The translations under genes and the position numbers were made by a program. From JACCXM01 sp046328335 (GTDB taxonomy: Bacteria > Chloroflexota > Chloroflexia > Thermomicrobiales > UBA6265): a stretch of DNA of 64,000 nucleotides. Location: positions 1 through 64,000 of the forward strand of contig JAXLWU010000004.1 of NCBI GenBank assembly GCA_046328335.1, given 5' to 3'. Shown here piece by piece: positions 6,368 to 15,845 of this stretch (position 1 is the first letter of the stretch; each line of letters starts with the position of its first letter). The notes under the pieces are model-generated. The model was not told where the DNA came from. It made no database searches and saw only the letters and a program-made list of their open reading frames with translations.

Positions 6368-9204
6368 GACAGGTACACCCCGCGCGAATCAGCCTCCGCC
6401 AGCGCCTGCACCGGCCGCCGCACCTGGCTTACCCCGTCCCGCTCTTCGATCGTCCAGGCCTCGTCCATGACGTGAGATTGCTGGACATCTTCGACGTGAC
6501 TGATGATGAAGACCTGCTCGAAGTGACCGCCGCTCGCCAGTGAACCGAGCGTCCCCAGCAGTTGCGCCCGTCGTTCGCTATCGAGCGATCCGAACACCTC
6601 GTCCAGCACCAGGAAGCGCGGCGGGCGCATCGCCGCCGAGCCGACGAGTTCCGACATCGCCAGCCGCGCGCAAAGCGAAACCACATCGCGCTCACCGCCG
6701 GAAAAACTGGTCAGATCGAACGCTTCGTCGCCGTCGTAGACCTCGATTCCGTAGTTCTCATCGAAGCGGACCCGGTCGTATTTCCCGTCCGTGACCTGAG
6801 CCAGCAGTCGTTCCGTCGTCTCCGCCAGCAGCGGCCCGACGCGATCGGCAACATAACGATCGAATTCGACAAACTCCCGCACCATGCGGTCGAGTTCGTC
6901 CGCCTCGCGCATGGCGCGGTCCGCTGCGTCGGCTAATCGGTGCAGCCGATCCCGCTCCGCGACCACCTGCTGCAACGCTGCCCGCGCCTGCTGCAGAACC
7001 TCCCGTGCCGCGATCAGCGCGTTGCGCGCGGCGTGAGCCGCGGCGCGCGTTTCCGCCTCTTCTGCCCGAGCCGTGTCAAGGGCCGTCCGATCGAATCCCA
7101 CCGCCGCGCGTTCCGCCACGATCGATTCGCGCAGCGCCGCGAGCTGGGCCGACGCTTCGGTCGCGGCGTCGCGTTGCTGCACGTAGCGATCCCGGCTCGC
7201 AAGCTCCTTATCGATCTCGACAATCTGGATCGATGCCGTGCGAGCGACGGCAAGATCGTTCTGGGCCTTTTCGTGCGCTGCCCTGTCGTAGGAAACGGGT
7301 CCAAGTTCACTGATTTGGCCGTCGGCCGCGCTCAACTGTCGCCTGCTGTCAACCGCCTGACGCCCGAGTTCACTGAGCAGCCGCTGCAGTCCTGACAGGC
7401 GCTCCATCCGCATGACCAAAGTTCGCGCGGCATCGACCTGGACATCGAGCGGTGCGGCCGCGACGCCGGCGGCATCGAATGCGCCATCGCGATCCGCAAC
7501 GCAATCCCGAAGTTTCTCTTCTTCGGTCTCGATCACCCGCCGTCCGTCGGCCAAACGCCCGTCCAGGACAGACAATTCACGCACGCTCTCCGCAGCCGCG
7601 GCCCGCGCTATTCCAGCAGCCGCGATTTCGGCCACGGCGGCGGCGACGGTGGTCGCGGCCAGAGTCTCCTCGTCCCGCAGGCGGGCGATATCGGCCTCCA
7701 GCACAGCCACGATACGATTCACTTCCGGTTGGCCGAGGGGCCGGGCGCATGTCGGACAAATCGGTTCGACTGGCCGCCCGCGCAGTTGATCGAGAATCCG
7801 TTCGAGTTCCCCTCGCCCCGTGTTCGTCGCCGTTTGCGCCTGTCGCGCGTCGCGCTCCGCGTCCCGCCACCGCGCTTCTGCAGCTGTCGCGGCCATCACC
7901 GCCGCTTCCGGATCGCCCGCGGCCACAAGCGCGGCTCGCTCACGAGAAAGCCCCTGGAAGTGAGCCCGCATCTTGCTCAGGTTTTTCTCGATATCCGTGG
8001 CGTTCGTCGCGCAGACCTGCGCCCGCAACAACAACTCGACGCGTGACCTCGCCTGAGCAACATCGAGCGTCTCAATTGCCTGGCGGAGCCGCGCCGCCAC
8101 ATCCTCCGGACGTTCTTCGTCCCCGGATGACCATGCCCACGGAATCAGCCCGGACGCGTCCCGCTCATGGTCCTTGACCATCTGCCGGAGTTGTCCCGCG
8201 ATGCGCGCCAACCCATCCTGGAACGCCTGCCGGTTCTCGTCGAGCGTCCGCGCCCGTTCCGCCCGCAGCCGCTGTTCCTCGAGCAGTCCCGCTTCGAACT
8301 GCAGGACATCGACCGCTTCCGCCAGCGGCGCCAGCGATTGGCGCTCCTCCGCCCGCAACGCCAGCCGCCGCAACGCATCGTCGGCGGCACTGCGATTCGC
8401 GTCCGCGGTTGCCATTTCGCCGGACACTCGCACCAACTCGCGGTCGAGCGCGGCATCCCACTCCTGCTTCGCCCGCCACTGTTCCAGTGTTTCGCGGTTC
8501 CGCTCGGCCCGCTCCTCGGCCGCGGTTGAGTGCGTCAGCGACGACGCCTCTTCCGCGCTCGCCTGCGCCAGCCCTGCCTCCGCTGCGGCGATTTCGGCGG
8601 CGAAATCACGGTCGCGCGATTCGCGCTCGTATTGACCCCGTAACGAGGTTGCCAGGTTCCGCGCCTCGGTTCGCTCCGCGGCAAGTTCATTCTGTGCTTC
8701 GCGAATGATCTGGAAACCGAGCAACTTGCCGACTTCCACCCGGCGATCCGTGGGCGTGAATTCACCAAAGAAGGACAACTCCTTCTGCCGGGTGAAGAAG
8801 GTGGAGACGAACGCCGCATGCGGCAGCCCGATCAGTTGCCTGGCGACATACTCGGTCACATCGCGTGCGCCCTGGACTTTCGGTTGCCCCGGTTGGTCCT
8901 CGGTGTAAATCTCCGCTTTGGTGCTGCTCGGCCGCAACTCGCGCTGGACGACCCAGCGGCAACCACGCTGCGGCTCTTCGAGCGTCACCCGCACGATCGT
9001 CTTGCCCACCCCGCCGTGCGGTGGAATGCTGTCGCGGGCAATGGACTTTGGCCCGTAGAGACACCACTCGATTGCCTCGAACAGCGTCGTCTTGCCGGCG
9101 CCGTTCGGTCCGGTGATGGCGACCATCCCCTGCTGCGGAAATTCGATGCGGTGATACCCGGCGTACTGTTTGTAGTTTTCGATCTCGATCGCGGCCAGGA
9201 TCAT
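6346..9204 (-). CDS. rad50: Rad50/SbcC-type ATPase of the Mre11 complex
   Basis: 952 residues. Walker A is TGPNGAGKTT (31-40), preceded by EIENYKQYAGYHRIEF, the standard SMC/Rad50 N-terminus. A long coiled coil (about 160-830) is interrupted by the zinc hook PICPTCARPLG with Cys483 and Cys486. The ABC signature SFSGGERDVVSLCARLAM (near 860) and Walker B RFLVLDEVFGSLD (near 890) close the ATPase head. It works with Mre11 at DNA double-strand ends: the heads clamp DNA, the hook joins two molecules, and Mre11 cuts. The ATG overlaps the mre11 stop (ATGA). It is shorter than archaeal Rad50 and similar in size to bacterial SbcC-like proteins. Its last codons lie in a family A repeat. Confidence 0.93.
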   Translation of the reverse strand: MILAAIEIENYKQYAGYHRIEFPQQGMVAITGPNGAGKTTLFEAIEWCLYGPKSIARDSIPPHGGVGKTIVRVTLEEPQRGCRWVVQRELRPSSTKAEIYTEDQPGQPKVQGARDVTEYVARQLIGLPHAAFVSTFFTRQKELSFFGEFTPTDRRVEVGKLLGFQIIREAQNELAAERTEARNLATSLRGQYERESRDRDFAAEIAAAEAGLAQASAEEASSLTHSTAAEERAERNRETLEQWRAKQEWDAALDRELVRVSGEMATADANRSAADDALRRLALRAEERQSLAPLAEAVDVLQFEAGLLEEQRLRAERARTLDENRQAFQDGLARIAGQLRQMVKDHERDASGLIPWAWSSGDEERPEDVAARLRQAIETLDVAQARSRVELLLRAQVCATNATDIEKNLSKMRAHFQGLSRERAALVAAGDPEAAVMAATAAEARWRDAERDARQAQTATNTGRGELERILDQLRGRPVEPICPTCARPLGQPEVNRIVAVLEADIARLRDEETLAATTVAAAVAEIAAAGIARAAAAESVRELSVLDGRLADGRRVIETEEEKLRDCVADRDGAFDAAGVAAAPLDVQVDAARTLVMRMERLSGLQRLLSELGRQAVDSRRQLSAADGQISELGPVSYDRAAHEKAQNDLAVARTASIQIVEIDKELASRDRYVQQRDAATEASAQLAALRESIVAERAAVGFDRTALDTARAEEAETRAAAHAARNALIAAREVLQQARAALQQVVAERDRLHRLADAADRAMREADELDRMVREFVEFDRYVADRVGPLLAETTERLLAQVTDGKYDRVRFDENYGIEVYDGDEAFDLTSFSGGERDVVSLCARLAMSELVGSAAMRPPRFLVLDEVFGSLDSERRAQLLGTLGSLASGGHFEQVFIISHVEDVQQSHVMDEAWTIEERDGVSQVRRPVQALAEADSRGVYLSCRSEPP

Positions 9205-10406
9205 CGCGGATCACCTTCCGCCGCGTCGGCTTCCTGGGCTCGGTGGAACGCCGCCTCCAGTACCGCTTCGCCTCGCGTGCGAAACCGGGAGGCAAACTCC
9301 GGGTCGTAGATACCGCCCGCTTCCCGCTCGCTCACGAACGATTTGAACAATGTGAGGGGATTGAGTTCGGCGAGACCGCTGATGCGGGGCAAGTCATTCG
9401 GGCCATCCACTTCACCCGGCGTCATCAGCCGGATCAGCCATGCCGCATCGGCTGTTTCGCGGCGAACGATCGCCTCGGTTTCGCGGAAAAGCGGGCGCGG
9501 CGTGTTGCGTAGTTCAACCCGCACCATCGCCTCGGGCTGTTCGAGCGCGGCCGCGCGTCGCAGAATCGTTTCGGCCAGATCACGCGCTTCCCGCCCCTCG
9601 CCATCGATCGCGGGCGTCAGCGTCAGCATTGGCCGCGCCAAGACATCGACGAACTCGACCCGTGGCGTGCGCCCCTCCAGCGTGACCACCGCATAGCCGG
9701 GAGTCGCCGCCTGATCACCCCATGAGGTGCGCTCGGTCGAACCACTGAACCAGGCATTGAGCGCCGCCTGACCACGCAGATGCTCGTGTCCGAGCGCGAT
9801 GTAGTCGAACCCGGTGTCGAGGATGTTGCCTCGCAGTTCTTCCTCGCCCGGCTCGCGGCGGTCTGGTTTCGAGTACCCAGCCACCCGGCCATGGGCCACC
9901 ACCACGTTGCGCATCCCGCTCTCCGCCAGCAGAAAGGGTGGATCGGGATTGGTCAGCGCGCCGTGTGGCACGCAATGCACGAGCAGGCCCAGATCCTCGA
10001 ACCGCTCCTCCCCCGGTTCGTAGCCGAAGTGAAAACGCGTCTCCGGGAGCGCCAACCCGAGCAATCCGTAGACCGATCCCGTGCTCCGCAAGCGCGGCGT
10101 GTCGTGATTCCCGGCGATCACCACCGCGGGAATCCCAGCCCGTTCCAGCCGCCGCATCTGCCGCACGAAGTGCGACAACGTCGTCCACGACGGCCGCGTG
10201 TGGTGAAAGACGTCCCCCGCATGGAGGACGAGATCGACGTCCTGGGTGAGAATGCTGTCGATCGCGGCGGCGAAACTCTGCTCGATATCGACCGCGCGCT
10301 GGTTCCGTCCGCTCTCGGGATCGGTCTTGCCGTAGGCCGAGTAGCCGAGATGGGTATCGGCGAGATGGGCGATGCGCAGGGGCCGGGGCGCGGGGCGAAC
10401 GCTCAC
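9201..10406 (-). CDS. mre11: Mre11/SbcD-type DNA double-strand-break nuclease
   Basis: 401 residues read from the GTG at 10406, which overlaps the herA stop (GTGA); a longer start inside herA is less likely. Calcineurin-like phosphoesterase motifs are in order: IAHLADTHLG (Asp/His metal ligands, about 13-22), DLVLHAGDVFHHTRP (Asp), VVIAGNHDTPR (Asn-His-Asp), VVAHG, and YIALGHEHLRG (His-x-His). The C-terminal third is the variable capping/Rad50-binding region. It is a Mn-dependent nuclease partner of the rad50 product, whose start overlaps this stop. Resection probably proceeds together with HerA and NurA from the same operon. Confidence 0.92.
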   Translation of the reverse strand: MSVRPAPRPLRIAHLADTHLGYSAYGKTDPESGRNQRAVDIEQSFAAAIDSILTQDVDLVLHAGDVFHHTRPSWTTLSHFVRQMRRLERAGIPAVVIAGNHDTPRLRSTGSVYGLLGLALPETRFHFGYEPGEERFEDLGLLVHCVPHGALTNPDPPFLLAESGMRNVVVAHGRVAGYSKPDRREPGEEELRGNILDTGFDYIALGHEHLRGQAALNAWFSGSTERTSWGDQAATPGYAVVTLEGRTPRVEFVDVLARPMLTLTPAIDGEGREARDLAETILRRAAALEQPEAMVRVELRNTPRPLFRETEAIVRRETADAAWLIRLMTPGEVDGPNDLPRISGLAELNPLTLFKSFVSEREAGGIYDPEFASRFRTRGEAVLEAAFHRAQEADAAEGDPR

Positions 10407-12550
10407 AGCCGGGCTTTCTCTTTGGCGATCATGCGCTGCGCCATTCCCCACGGGTCGGACCGCGGGCTCAGTTGACCATTGGAGTACATCCCGGTCAGTT
10501 GCAGCACGATCCGGGTCACGACTTCCTGGCTCAGGCCATCAGACGCGGTCCGGACTTCGTGCTTGCTCGGCCCCCGGTCGCCCATCTGATCCCGCAACGT
10601 CTTCCAGAGTCCGTCCCCGGCGTGGCCGCGCGGCATGGCTGTGTGCGGCGCATTGAAGATGCGCTGTCCATCCATGCCGTCGAGCGTCGGCTTGAGCGGG
10701 AAGGTGCCAAAGAGCGGCGCCCGGAAATGGGCGTGGCGGGCGAGGATGCGCCCCTTCTTCAGACCGAGCAGTTCGTGCTTGATCGTCTCGGAGAGAGACC
10801 GGTAGGCGGCGTTGGTCAGTTCTTCATCGCCTACCCGGCCGTAGAACGACGTACCGCAGTTGCCGAGGATCTCGTCATCGACCTTGGAGCGGAACTGCTC
10901 CGCCCCGAACAGCACGACGTTGAGATGCCGGCCGCGCGCGGCGATATCGACCAGGGTATCGCGCAATCCGCCCTGACCGCCGCCGGGGGCGTATTTGTTC
11001 AACTCATCGACGAAGACGACGACTTTCTCGACCCCGAGTTTCTGCTGCTCGGCCATCTCCCAGACGGCGGAGATGACCTTGCTGACCAGAATTTCCTGCA
11101 CGTTGCTGTTGCAGCCGGCGATATCGACGACGCGCAATTCCTGATCGCGGAACGGGTCGTCGACTTTTGGCAGATTGCCGTACTCGACCATGCCCCGCGA
11201 AAGCAGTCCGGCGAACTTGCCGTGAAGACTGTTGAACCGGTTGCGCGCCTTGGCGATCGTCATCTTGTGATGACCATGCCAACTTTCCCCGCTCCCCTCC
11301 CCGGCGAAATAGGCCTCGATTTCATCGAACTTCGCATCCAACTGGTTCAGTGAGTCGATGCCGTCACGAATGTCGTAGATGAAGCCGTACAGTTTGTCGT
11401 CGAGATCCATCCGGTCGAAGACCTTGTGCGGCATCCAGAGCAACGGCCGTAGCGACCAGAGGATCGGGTGGACCACCCCGTGAAACTGCTCCGGCGCATC
11501 CCGCTCGGTATTCAGTTTGCCCGGAAAACTCGCCGCTTGCCGCTCCAGTTGCACATCGAGATCGCCATACCCCCCGGGCGCCTGCGCTGGTTTGAACGGC
11601 GCGAAAATCCGGAAGTTCTCGAATGGTCTTGGCTCCAGACCCAGCGCGGCGTAGGCTTCGAGATCGGTCTCGCGCAGTTGCTTGGCGTTGGCCGCGGCGT
11701 AGGCCGCCTCCCACTCCGGTTCCGGTTGGGCCGGTTTGTCCAGCCAGAGGAGGTCCGGCCCCTTGACATTGAACATCAGCGCCGCGACCGATTTGCCTTC
11801 CTGCCGCAGCTTCTGGAAGACGGCGCTGAGGAGAAAGACGGCGTGACTCGTCTTCGTCGCCAGTCCCGACTGTCCGGTCCAGTTCGCGTGCCCCGCCTCC
11901 GGTCCCAGCAGGTAGTCGCTGTCGAGCCAGATCGGCGCGCGCTGAAAGACCACGTCGCCGGAGGCATTTCGCTTCTCGGCGCCGTCGGCGGTTCGCTCCG
12001 GGTTGCCGTTGGTGTGCATCAATGCCGGGATCGCCGTGCCGGTGAAATCGGCACGGCCGAGCGCATAATCGATCGCCTCTGGCGTGGCGAACCAGACCGG
12101 CCCACTCACCGGTGGCCGGTGCGAATCGACATCATCCCGCACGTGGCAGGTCGCCAGGGTGTGCACCGCGAAGACCAGCATCTCCGGCCGTTGGGTCGCC
12201 AGATCCGCATCGATCTCCGCTTCCATCCGCCGGTCGAAGTAGTCATCGAGGAAACTGCGCAGATCGGAGAAACGCCGCGGTTCGTCGACCACCCCGATCA
12301 CCGCCGCCTCTTCCGAGAAGGCGACCACGATGTGCCCGACATCGAGCGTCGTCGCCTCGTCGTCGGCCCAGATCTGGAACACGTGCGATCCTGCCGGTTC
12401 CTTTTCGCTGCCGACCACGCGGCCGATCGGCCCCACTCCCTCGTCGATGAAGCGCGCGAACTGCTCCCGCGGCGACACATGGATTGAGTCTGCCGGAAGG
12501 TGGCCATTTGCCTGGAGCAGCATCTCGAGATTGTCGATCGTGGACGTCAT
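10403..12550 (-). CDS. herA: HerA-like hexameric DNA translocase (DUF87-type ATPase)
   Basis: 715 residues. An N-terminal beta-barrel-like region (HVFQIWADDEATTLDVGHIVVAF, about 56-78) resembles the HAS-barrel that docks NurA. The P-loop is unusual: WTGQSGLATKTS (224-235) in place of the classic GxxGxGKT/S. Walker B VVVFVDELNKYAPG (510-523) with the catalytic Glu, then RHLNVVLFGAEQF and GNCGTSFYGRVG follow as in FtsK/HerA ATPases. HerA pumps DNA into the NurA nuclease during 5' end resection. The ATG lies 10 bases after the nurA stop, and the mre11 start overlaps its end. The identification rests on motifs plus the nurA-mre11-rad50 context. Confidence 0.85.
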   Translation of the reverse strand: MTSTIDNLEMLLQANGHLPADSIHVSPREQFARFIDEGVGPIGRVVGSEKEPAGSHVFQIWADDEATTLDVGHIVVAFSEEAAVIGVVDEPRRFSDLRSFLDDYFDRRMEAEIDADLATQRPEMLVFAVHTLATCHVRDDVDSHRPPVSGPVWFATPEAIDYALGRADFTGTAIPALMHTNGNPERTADGAEKRNASGDVVFQRAPIWLDSDYLLGPEAGHANWTGQSGLATKTSHAVFLLSAVFQKLRQEGKSVAALMFNVKGPDLLWLDKPAQPEPEWEAAYAAANAKQLRETDLEAYAALGLEPRPFENFRIFAPFKPAQAPGGYGDLDVQLERQAASFPGKLNTERDAPEQFHGVVHPILWSLRPLLWMPHKVFDRMDLDDKLYGFIYDIRDGIDSLNQLDAKFDEIEAYFAGEGSGESWHGHHKMTIAKARNRFNSLHGKFAGLLSRGMVEYGNLPKVDDPFRDQELRVVDIAGCNSNVQEILVSKVISAVWEMAEQQKLGVEKVVVFVDELNKYAPGGGQGGLRDTLVDIAARGRHLNVVLFGAEQFRSKVDDEILGNCGTSFYGRVGDEELTNAAYRSLSETIKHELLGLKKGRILARHAHFRAPLFGTFPLKPTLDGMDGQRIFNAPHTAMPRGHAGDGLWKTLRDQMGDRGPSKHEVRTASDGLSQEVVTRIVLQLTGMYSNGQLSPRSDPWGMAQRMIAKEKARL

Positions 12551-12560
12551 CGCCTATCCC

Positions 12561-13655
12561 TCAGGCCCCGGGCCAGCCGCGGGTATCCGCGTCCAGCGCG
12601 CGTTTGAGCATCCGCTCCAGCAGGTGCACCGGATAGAGCAACGTCGCCCAGCGCGCATCGCCGGTCGCCCGGGGCGTTCGCTCCGCCAGCACCCAGCTCG
12701 AAATGCGGTCGATCTCGTCAGTGGTGGTCACCGCACTGCGCGCCTCCACCCGCACTAGCGCGTGACGCGCGTCCAATCCCGCGGAGTCCCACAACCGCAA
12801 ATACCAGAGCGTCCGCGCTTCGGGCAGTTCGTTGCCGCGGCGGCGGTCTCCTTTGGGGTGAAACGCGGTGGTGCGATGTCCTGGCTGCAATCCCAGCAAC
12901 GTCTCGGCCGATGCTCCGCTGAGGTAGGCATCGCTGAACTGCTTGACCAGCCCGATCGCGCGCGGTTCGTAGGAGCGCAGGCGGCCATCGACCACGATCC
13001 AGTCCTCGCCGTTCGCCCAATCCTCGCGGCTCACCCAGGAGGTCAGCACGTCCTGTTCGAGTTCGTCGCGTACGGTGCGCGCGGCGGTATAGGCCAACTC
13101 ATGCAGCCGGCCATAGTCGATATCGTCATCAGCGCCGGCAACGCCGTTCGCCCGCCGGCCAAAGAAGCGGGGATCCTCGACCCGCATCCCCTCGCTTCTG
13201 ATCCGCGCCAGCAGATCATCGACCCGGCCGTCCAGTCCCTCCGGGATCAGCCAGCAGTGTTCGAGACGAAGTGTGCCCCGCTCGATCTCACCTGCGCCCC
13301 CCGGCGGCCGTTTGAGAATCCCGGCCGCCACTACTGTCGCCGCGATCGGGATCAACCCGCAGCGCATCACCGCGAACGTCCGCTGCGCGCCATCGAGGAA
13401 GTAGCGCAAGCGCGACTCGCGTGGTGCGATCACCGGCACCTGACGGGCGACGATCGGTCCTTCCAGTGGTTCGACCCCCTCGGCCCGTGTCGACCGCTGG
13501 CGATCGCCAAGACCATCCACGCCCGCAAACTGCAATTCCAGCGCTGGCGCGCGGCGCATGTCCGCGAACGGAAGCCCATCCCGCCGCAGGTCGGCCTGCA
13601 ACCGGTTGACTCGGTCCGTGAAGGAAATCGCGGTCGAACCGCCTCGTGACGTCAC
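12561..13655 (-). CDS. nurA: NurA-domain 5'-3' nuclease
   Basis: 364 residues from a GTG at 13655 with GGAG 6-7 bases upstream (an ATG at 13694 lacks a site). The RNase-H-like NurA core is visible: RYFLDGAQRTFAVMRCG (catalytic Asp88), WIVVDGRLRS (Asp223) and, near the C-terminus, LLYPVHLLERMLKRALD, which resembles the LYP-xHL ending of NurA proteins. In archaea NurA dimers thread DNA delivered by HerA and degrade the 5' strand. It is the first gene of a four-gene operon (nurA-herA-mre11-rad50). The protein is divergent; the assignment would be less certain without herA next to it. Confidence 0.82.
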   Translation of the reverse strand: MTSRGGSTAISFTDRVNRLQADLRRDGLPFADMRRAPALELQFAGVDGLGDRQRSTRAEGVEPLEGPIVARQVPVIAPRESRLRYFLDGAQRTFAVMRCGLIPIAATVVAAGILKRPPGGAGEIERGTLRLEHCWLIPEGLDGRVDDLLARIRSEGMRVEDPRFFGRRANGVAGADDDIDYGRLHELAYTAARTVRDELEQDVLTSWVSREDWANGEDWIVVDGRLRSYEPRAIGLVKQFSDAYLSGASAETLLGLQPGHRTTAFHPKGDRRRGNELPEARTLWYLRLWDSAGLDARHALVRVEARSAVTTTDEIDRISSWVLAERTPRATGDARWATLLYPVHLLERMLKRALDADTRGWPGA

Positions 13656-13742
13656 CGGTCTCCGCTCCCTTTCCAGGCGGGGAAACCCGCACATCGCGGG
13701 GACGGCGCGGGAAAATCGAACAGGTGTTCAGATTACCATAGT

Positions 13743-14774
13743 TCAGTTCGACGCGGGTGTTGCCGATGCTTTCCCGCCGATGGGCGATGCGGACGGAACG
13801 GGGGTTCCCGCGCCGCACGGCTGGGCCATCTCCGGAATCGTGACAAACCGGTAGCCCTGCGCCCGAAGATCATGCACGATCTTCGGCAGCGCCGCGGCGG
13901 TCGATTCGGCAGACGACGGGCCATCGAGATGCATCTCGATAATCGATCCGTCGGTTACATTCGGCACAACGCGGTCGTAGACATCCTGCGCCGTGATCCC
14001 GAAGTCCCAATCGGCCGCGGCGACATCCCAGGCGACCGGCAAGAGTCCCTCGCGGGCGACGATCTCACGCACTCGCTCGTCGATGTCGGCCGCGTATGGC
14101 GTGAAATAGGGGTCTGGTTCTTCACCGGTGATTTCCTGGATGTGCTTGAGCGAGTCTCGCACGTCGGTCTGGACTTCATCATCGTTGAACCCGGTCAGGT
14201 TCAGCCGCACGTCGCCGTGACTCCCAATCGGGAACCCGAGCATGGCGATGGTACGCATATCGTCCGGAAAGGCCTTTGCCCACCAGCCCATCGGGAAGAC
14301 GGTCGCGGGAACGTTCTCCTTTTTCAGCCAGCGCAACGCCTGAATCTGGAGCGGCTCACCGATCCCGATGTTGAAGATGATCGCCAACCGGTTGCAACCG
14401 GGCGATCCCTGCTCGAGATACGGAATGCCGGTCGCAGGGGTCGCCACGTAGAGATACCAGGCCCACCCCGCGATGCCGCGCCAGACGACCGGGAGGAAGC
14501 CGTCCTGCTCCTCGCCGGTGACGGTGATCGGATCTTCGAGTTGCGCCAGACCCCTGGACTTGCAGGAGACCTCCGGACACTCCCGGATGTTCAACCCGGT
14601 TGTACCGACAACGACACCCTCTTCCTGGGCTGCGGCAGGCGGGGCGACGGGAAATGCGGGCACCAGCATGACCGCGATGACGATCGCGGACAACAATTGA
14701 GCGGGGCGTAACGAATTGCGGAACGTTCTGCGGATGCGGGTTGGCTTCACTCGATAGCAGACCTGCGCCGGCAT
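13743..14774 (-). CDS. Secreted SH3b plus polysaccharide-deacetylase-fold protein with degenerate active site
   Basis: 343 residues from ATG 14774 (AAGGGG upstream). A signal peptide (RPAQLLSAIVIAVMLVPAFPV then AAPPAAAQ) suggests export. Residues about 55-125 form a bacterial SH3-like domain (TTGLNIRECPEVSCKSRG, GWAWYLYVAT). Residues about 135-315 look like the NodB deacetylase fold (VPATVFPMGWW, IGSHGDVRLNL, FTPYAADID, IIEMHLDG). The usual TFDDG metal/base motif reads IIFNIGIG and the HSxxH motif reads SHGDVRLN, so key Asp and His ligands are missing. It may be a non-catalytic glycan-binding relative. A terminal Ser/Thr/Pro-rich tail follows. It lies upstream of nurA on the same strand with about 90 bases between. 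Confidence 0.7.
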   Translation of the reverse strand: MPAQVCYRVKPTRIRRTFRNSLRPAQLLSAIVIAVMLVPAFPVAPPAAAQEEGVVVGTTGLNIRECPEVSCKSRGLAQLEDPITVTGEEQDGFLPVVWRGIAGWAWYLYVATPATGIPYLEQGSPGCNRLAIIFNIGIGEPLQIQALRWLKKENVPATVFPMGWWAKAFPDDMRTIAMLGFPIGSHGDVRLNLTGFNDDEVQTDVRDSLKHIQEITGEEPDPYFTPYAADIDERVREIVAREGLLPVAWDVAAADWDFGITAQDVYDRVVPNVTDGSIIEMHLDGPSSAESTAAALPKIVHDLRAQGYRFVTIPEMAQPCGAGTPVPSASPIGGKASATPASN

Positions 14775-14861
14775 CGAACCCCTTTCGTCGCGGCGATCTC
14801 GTACCCCTTCCCTACGCGACCGTAGCACCGCCGCAACCCGGAATCAATCACCGCTGGTACC

Positions 14862-15845
14862 TCACTGCGGACCATTGGCGGTGACCCACCCAAGGTACTC
14901 CCGCATGCCGTCCTCGAAGGAGGTGCGCGGCGTCCAGCCCAACTCCGCCGCGGCCCGCCGGTTGCTCGGCATCACGCCAGGTCCCTCGCCGGAGACCGGA
15001 TAGTTCGCCTCTGCCGCCGGCACTTCTTCGTAACGAAGCCCGGGCACATGGCGGCGGAAGGCATCCAGCACCTGCCCGACCGAGTACTGCTCGCCTTGGG
15101 CAATGATGTACACGCGATGCGGCAAAGGCCCTGGCGCTGCCCATGCCCGTTCGATCCCTTCGGCGACGTCCTCGGCATAGGTCCAGTCGCGATAGGAACT
15201 ATCGAGCGACGCGACCTTGATCGGATCGCCGTTGAAGTGGATCCGCAGCATCTCGCGCAGTTCCGTGGCGCCGGCATAACCGGGCGTGAACCGCTCCATC
15301 GGTCCATAGACATTGCTTGGCCGGATCGCGATGACATCGAGACCGAACAGGTCGCCATAGCGCAGCGCGAGGCGCTCCCCGGTCAACTTGGTAATCCCAT
15401 AGAGGTTTGGCGAACGAGCCGGCGAATCTTCATCGAGCGTGGTCAGATCCGAGGTATCACCGAACACCGCGCAGGACGAGATCTGCACAAAGCGGCGCAG
15501 ATTGGGGAGTTCGCGGGCCACTTCCAGCGCGTTGACCACGCCGCCGATGTTCACCGCGATGATCCGCTCCGGTTCGCGCCGCTCCCGGTCGACCCGCGGC
15601 GTGATGGCCGCGGCGCAGACAATGCTTGTCACCCCGTGACGGCCGGCTACCTCACGCAGCCGCTCGCGATCGGTCACGTCGCCCGATTCGAACACCACGC
15701 GTTCGGCAACGGGGCCGAGGAATTCGCGCAGATAGGCGTCCGGCTCCATCAGGTCGTAACTGACGACCGTCTCGCCCGTCCGCGCGATGCGCCGCACCAC
15801 GTGACTCGGCAGCCAGCCATTCCCTCCCGTGACCAACGTGACCAC
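14862..15845 (-). CDS. NAD-dependent epimerase/dehydratase (UDP-glucose 4-epimerase type)
   Basis: 327 residues from a GTG at 15845 (AAGGGACAGGCGG upstream). An extended short-chain dehydrogenase: the nucleotide-binding TGGNGWLPSHVVRRI at 6-20 (the third glycine of GxxGxxG is replaced), VVSYDLMEPD, the catalytic SSCAVFG and YGITKLTGERL (Tyr-x-x-x-Lys), then RPSNVYGPME and YRDWTYAEDVAEGI. These are the motifs of nucleotide-sugar epimerases/dehydratases. The exact sugar cannot be read from the sequence. It is transcribed away from argH and may share a strand with the deacetylase-like gene 87 bases downstream. Confidence 0.85.
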   Translation of the reverse strand: MVTLVTGGNGWLPSHVVRRIARTGETVVSYDLMEPDAYLREFLGPVAERVVFESGDVTDRERLREVAGRHGVTSIVCAAAITPRVDRERREPERIIAVNIGGVVNALEVARELPNLRRFVQISSCAVFGDTSDLTTLDEDSPARSPNLYGITKLTGERLALRYGDLFGLDVIAIRPSNVYGPMERFTPGYAGATELREMLRIHFNGDPIKVASLDSSYRDWTYAEDVAEGIERAWAAPGPLPHRVYIIAQGEQYSVGQVLDAFRRHVPGLRYEEVPAAEANYPVSGEGPGVMPSNRRAAAELGWTPRTSFEDGMREYLGWVTANGPQ

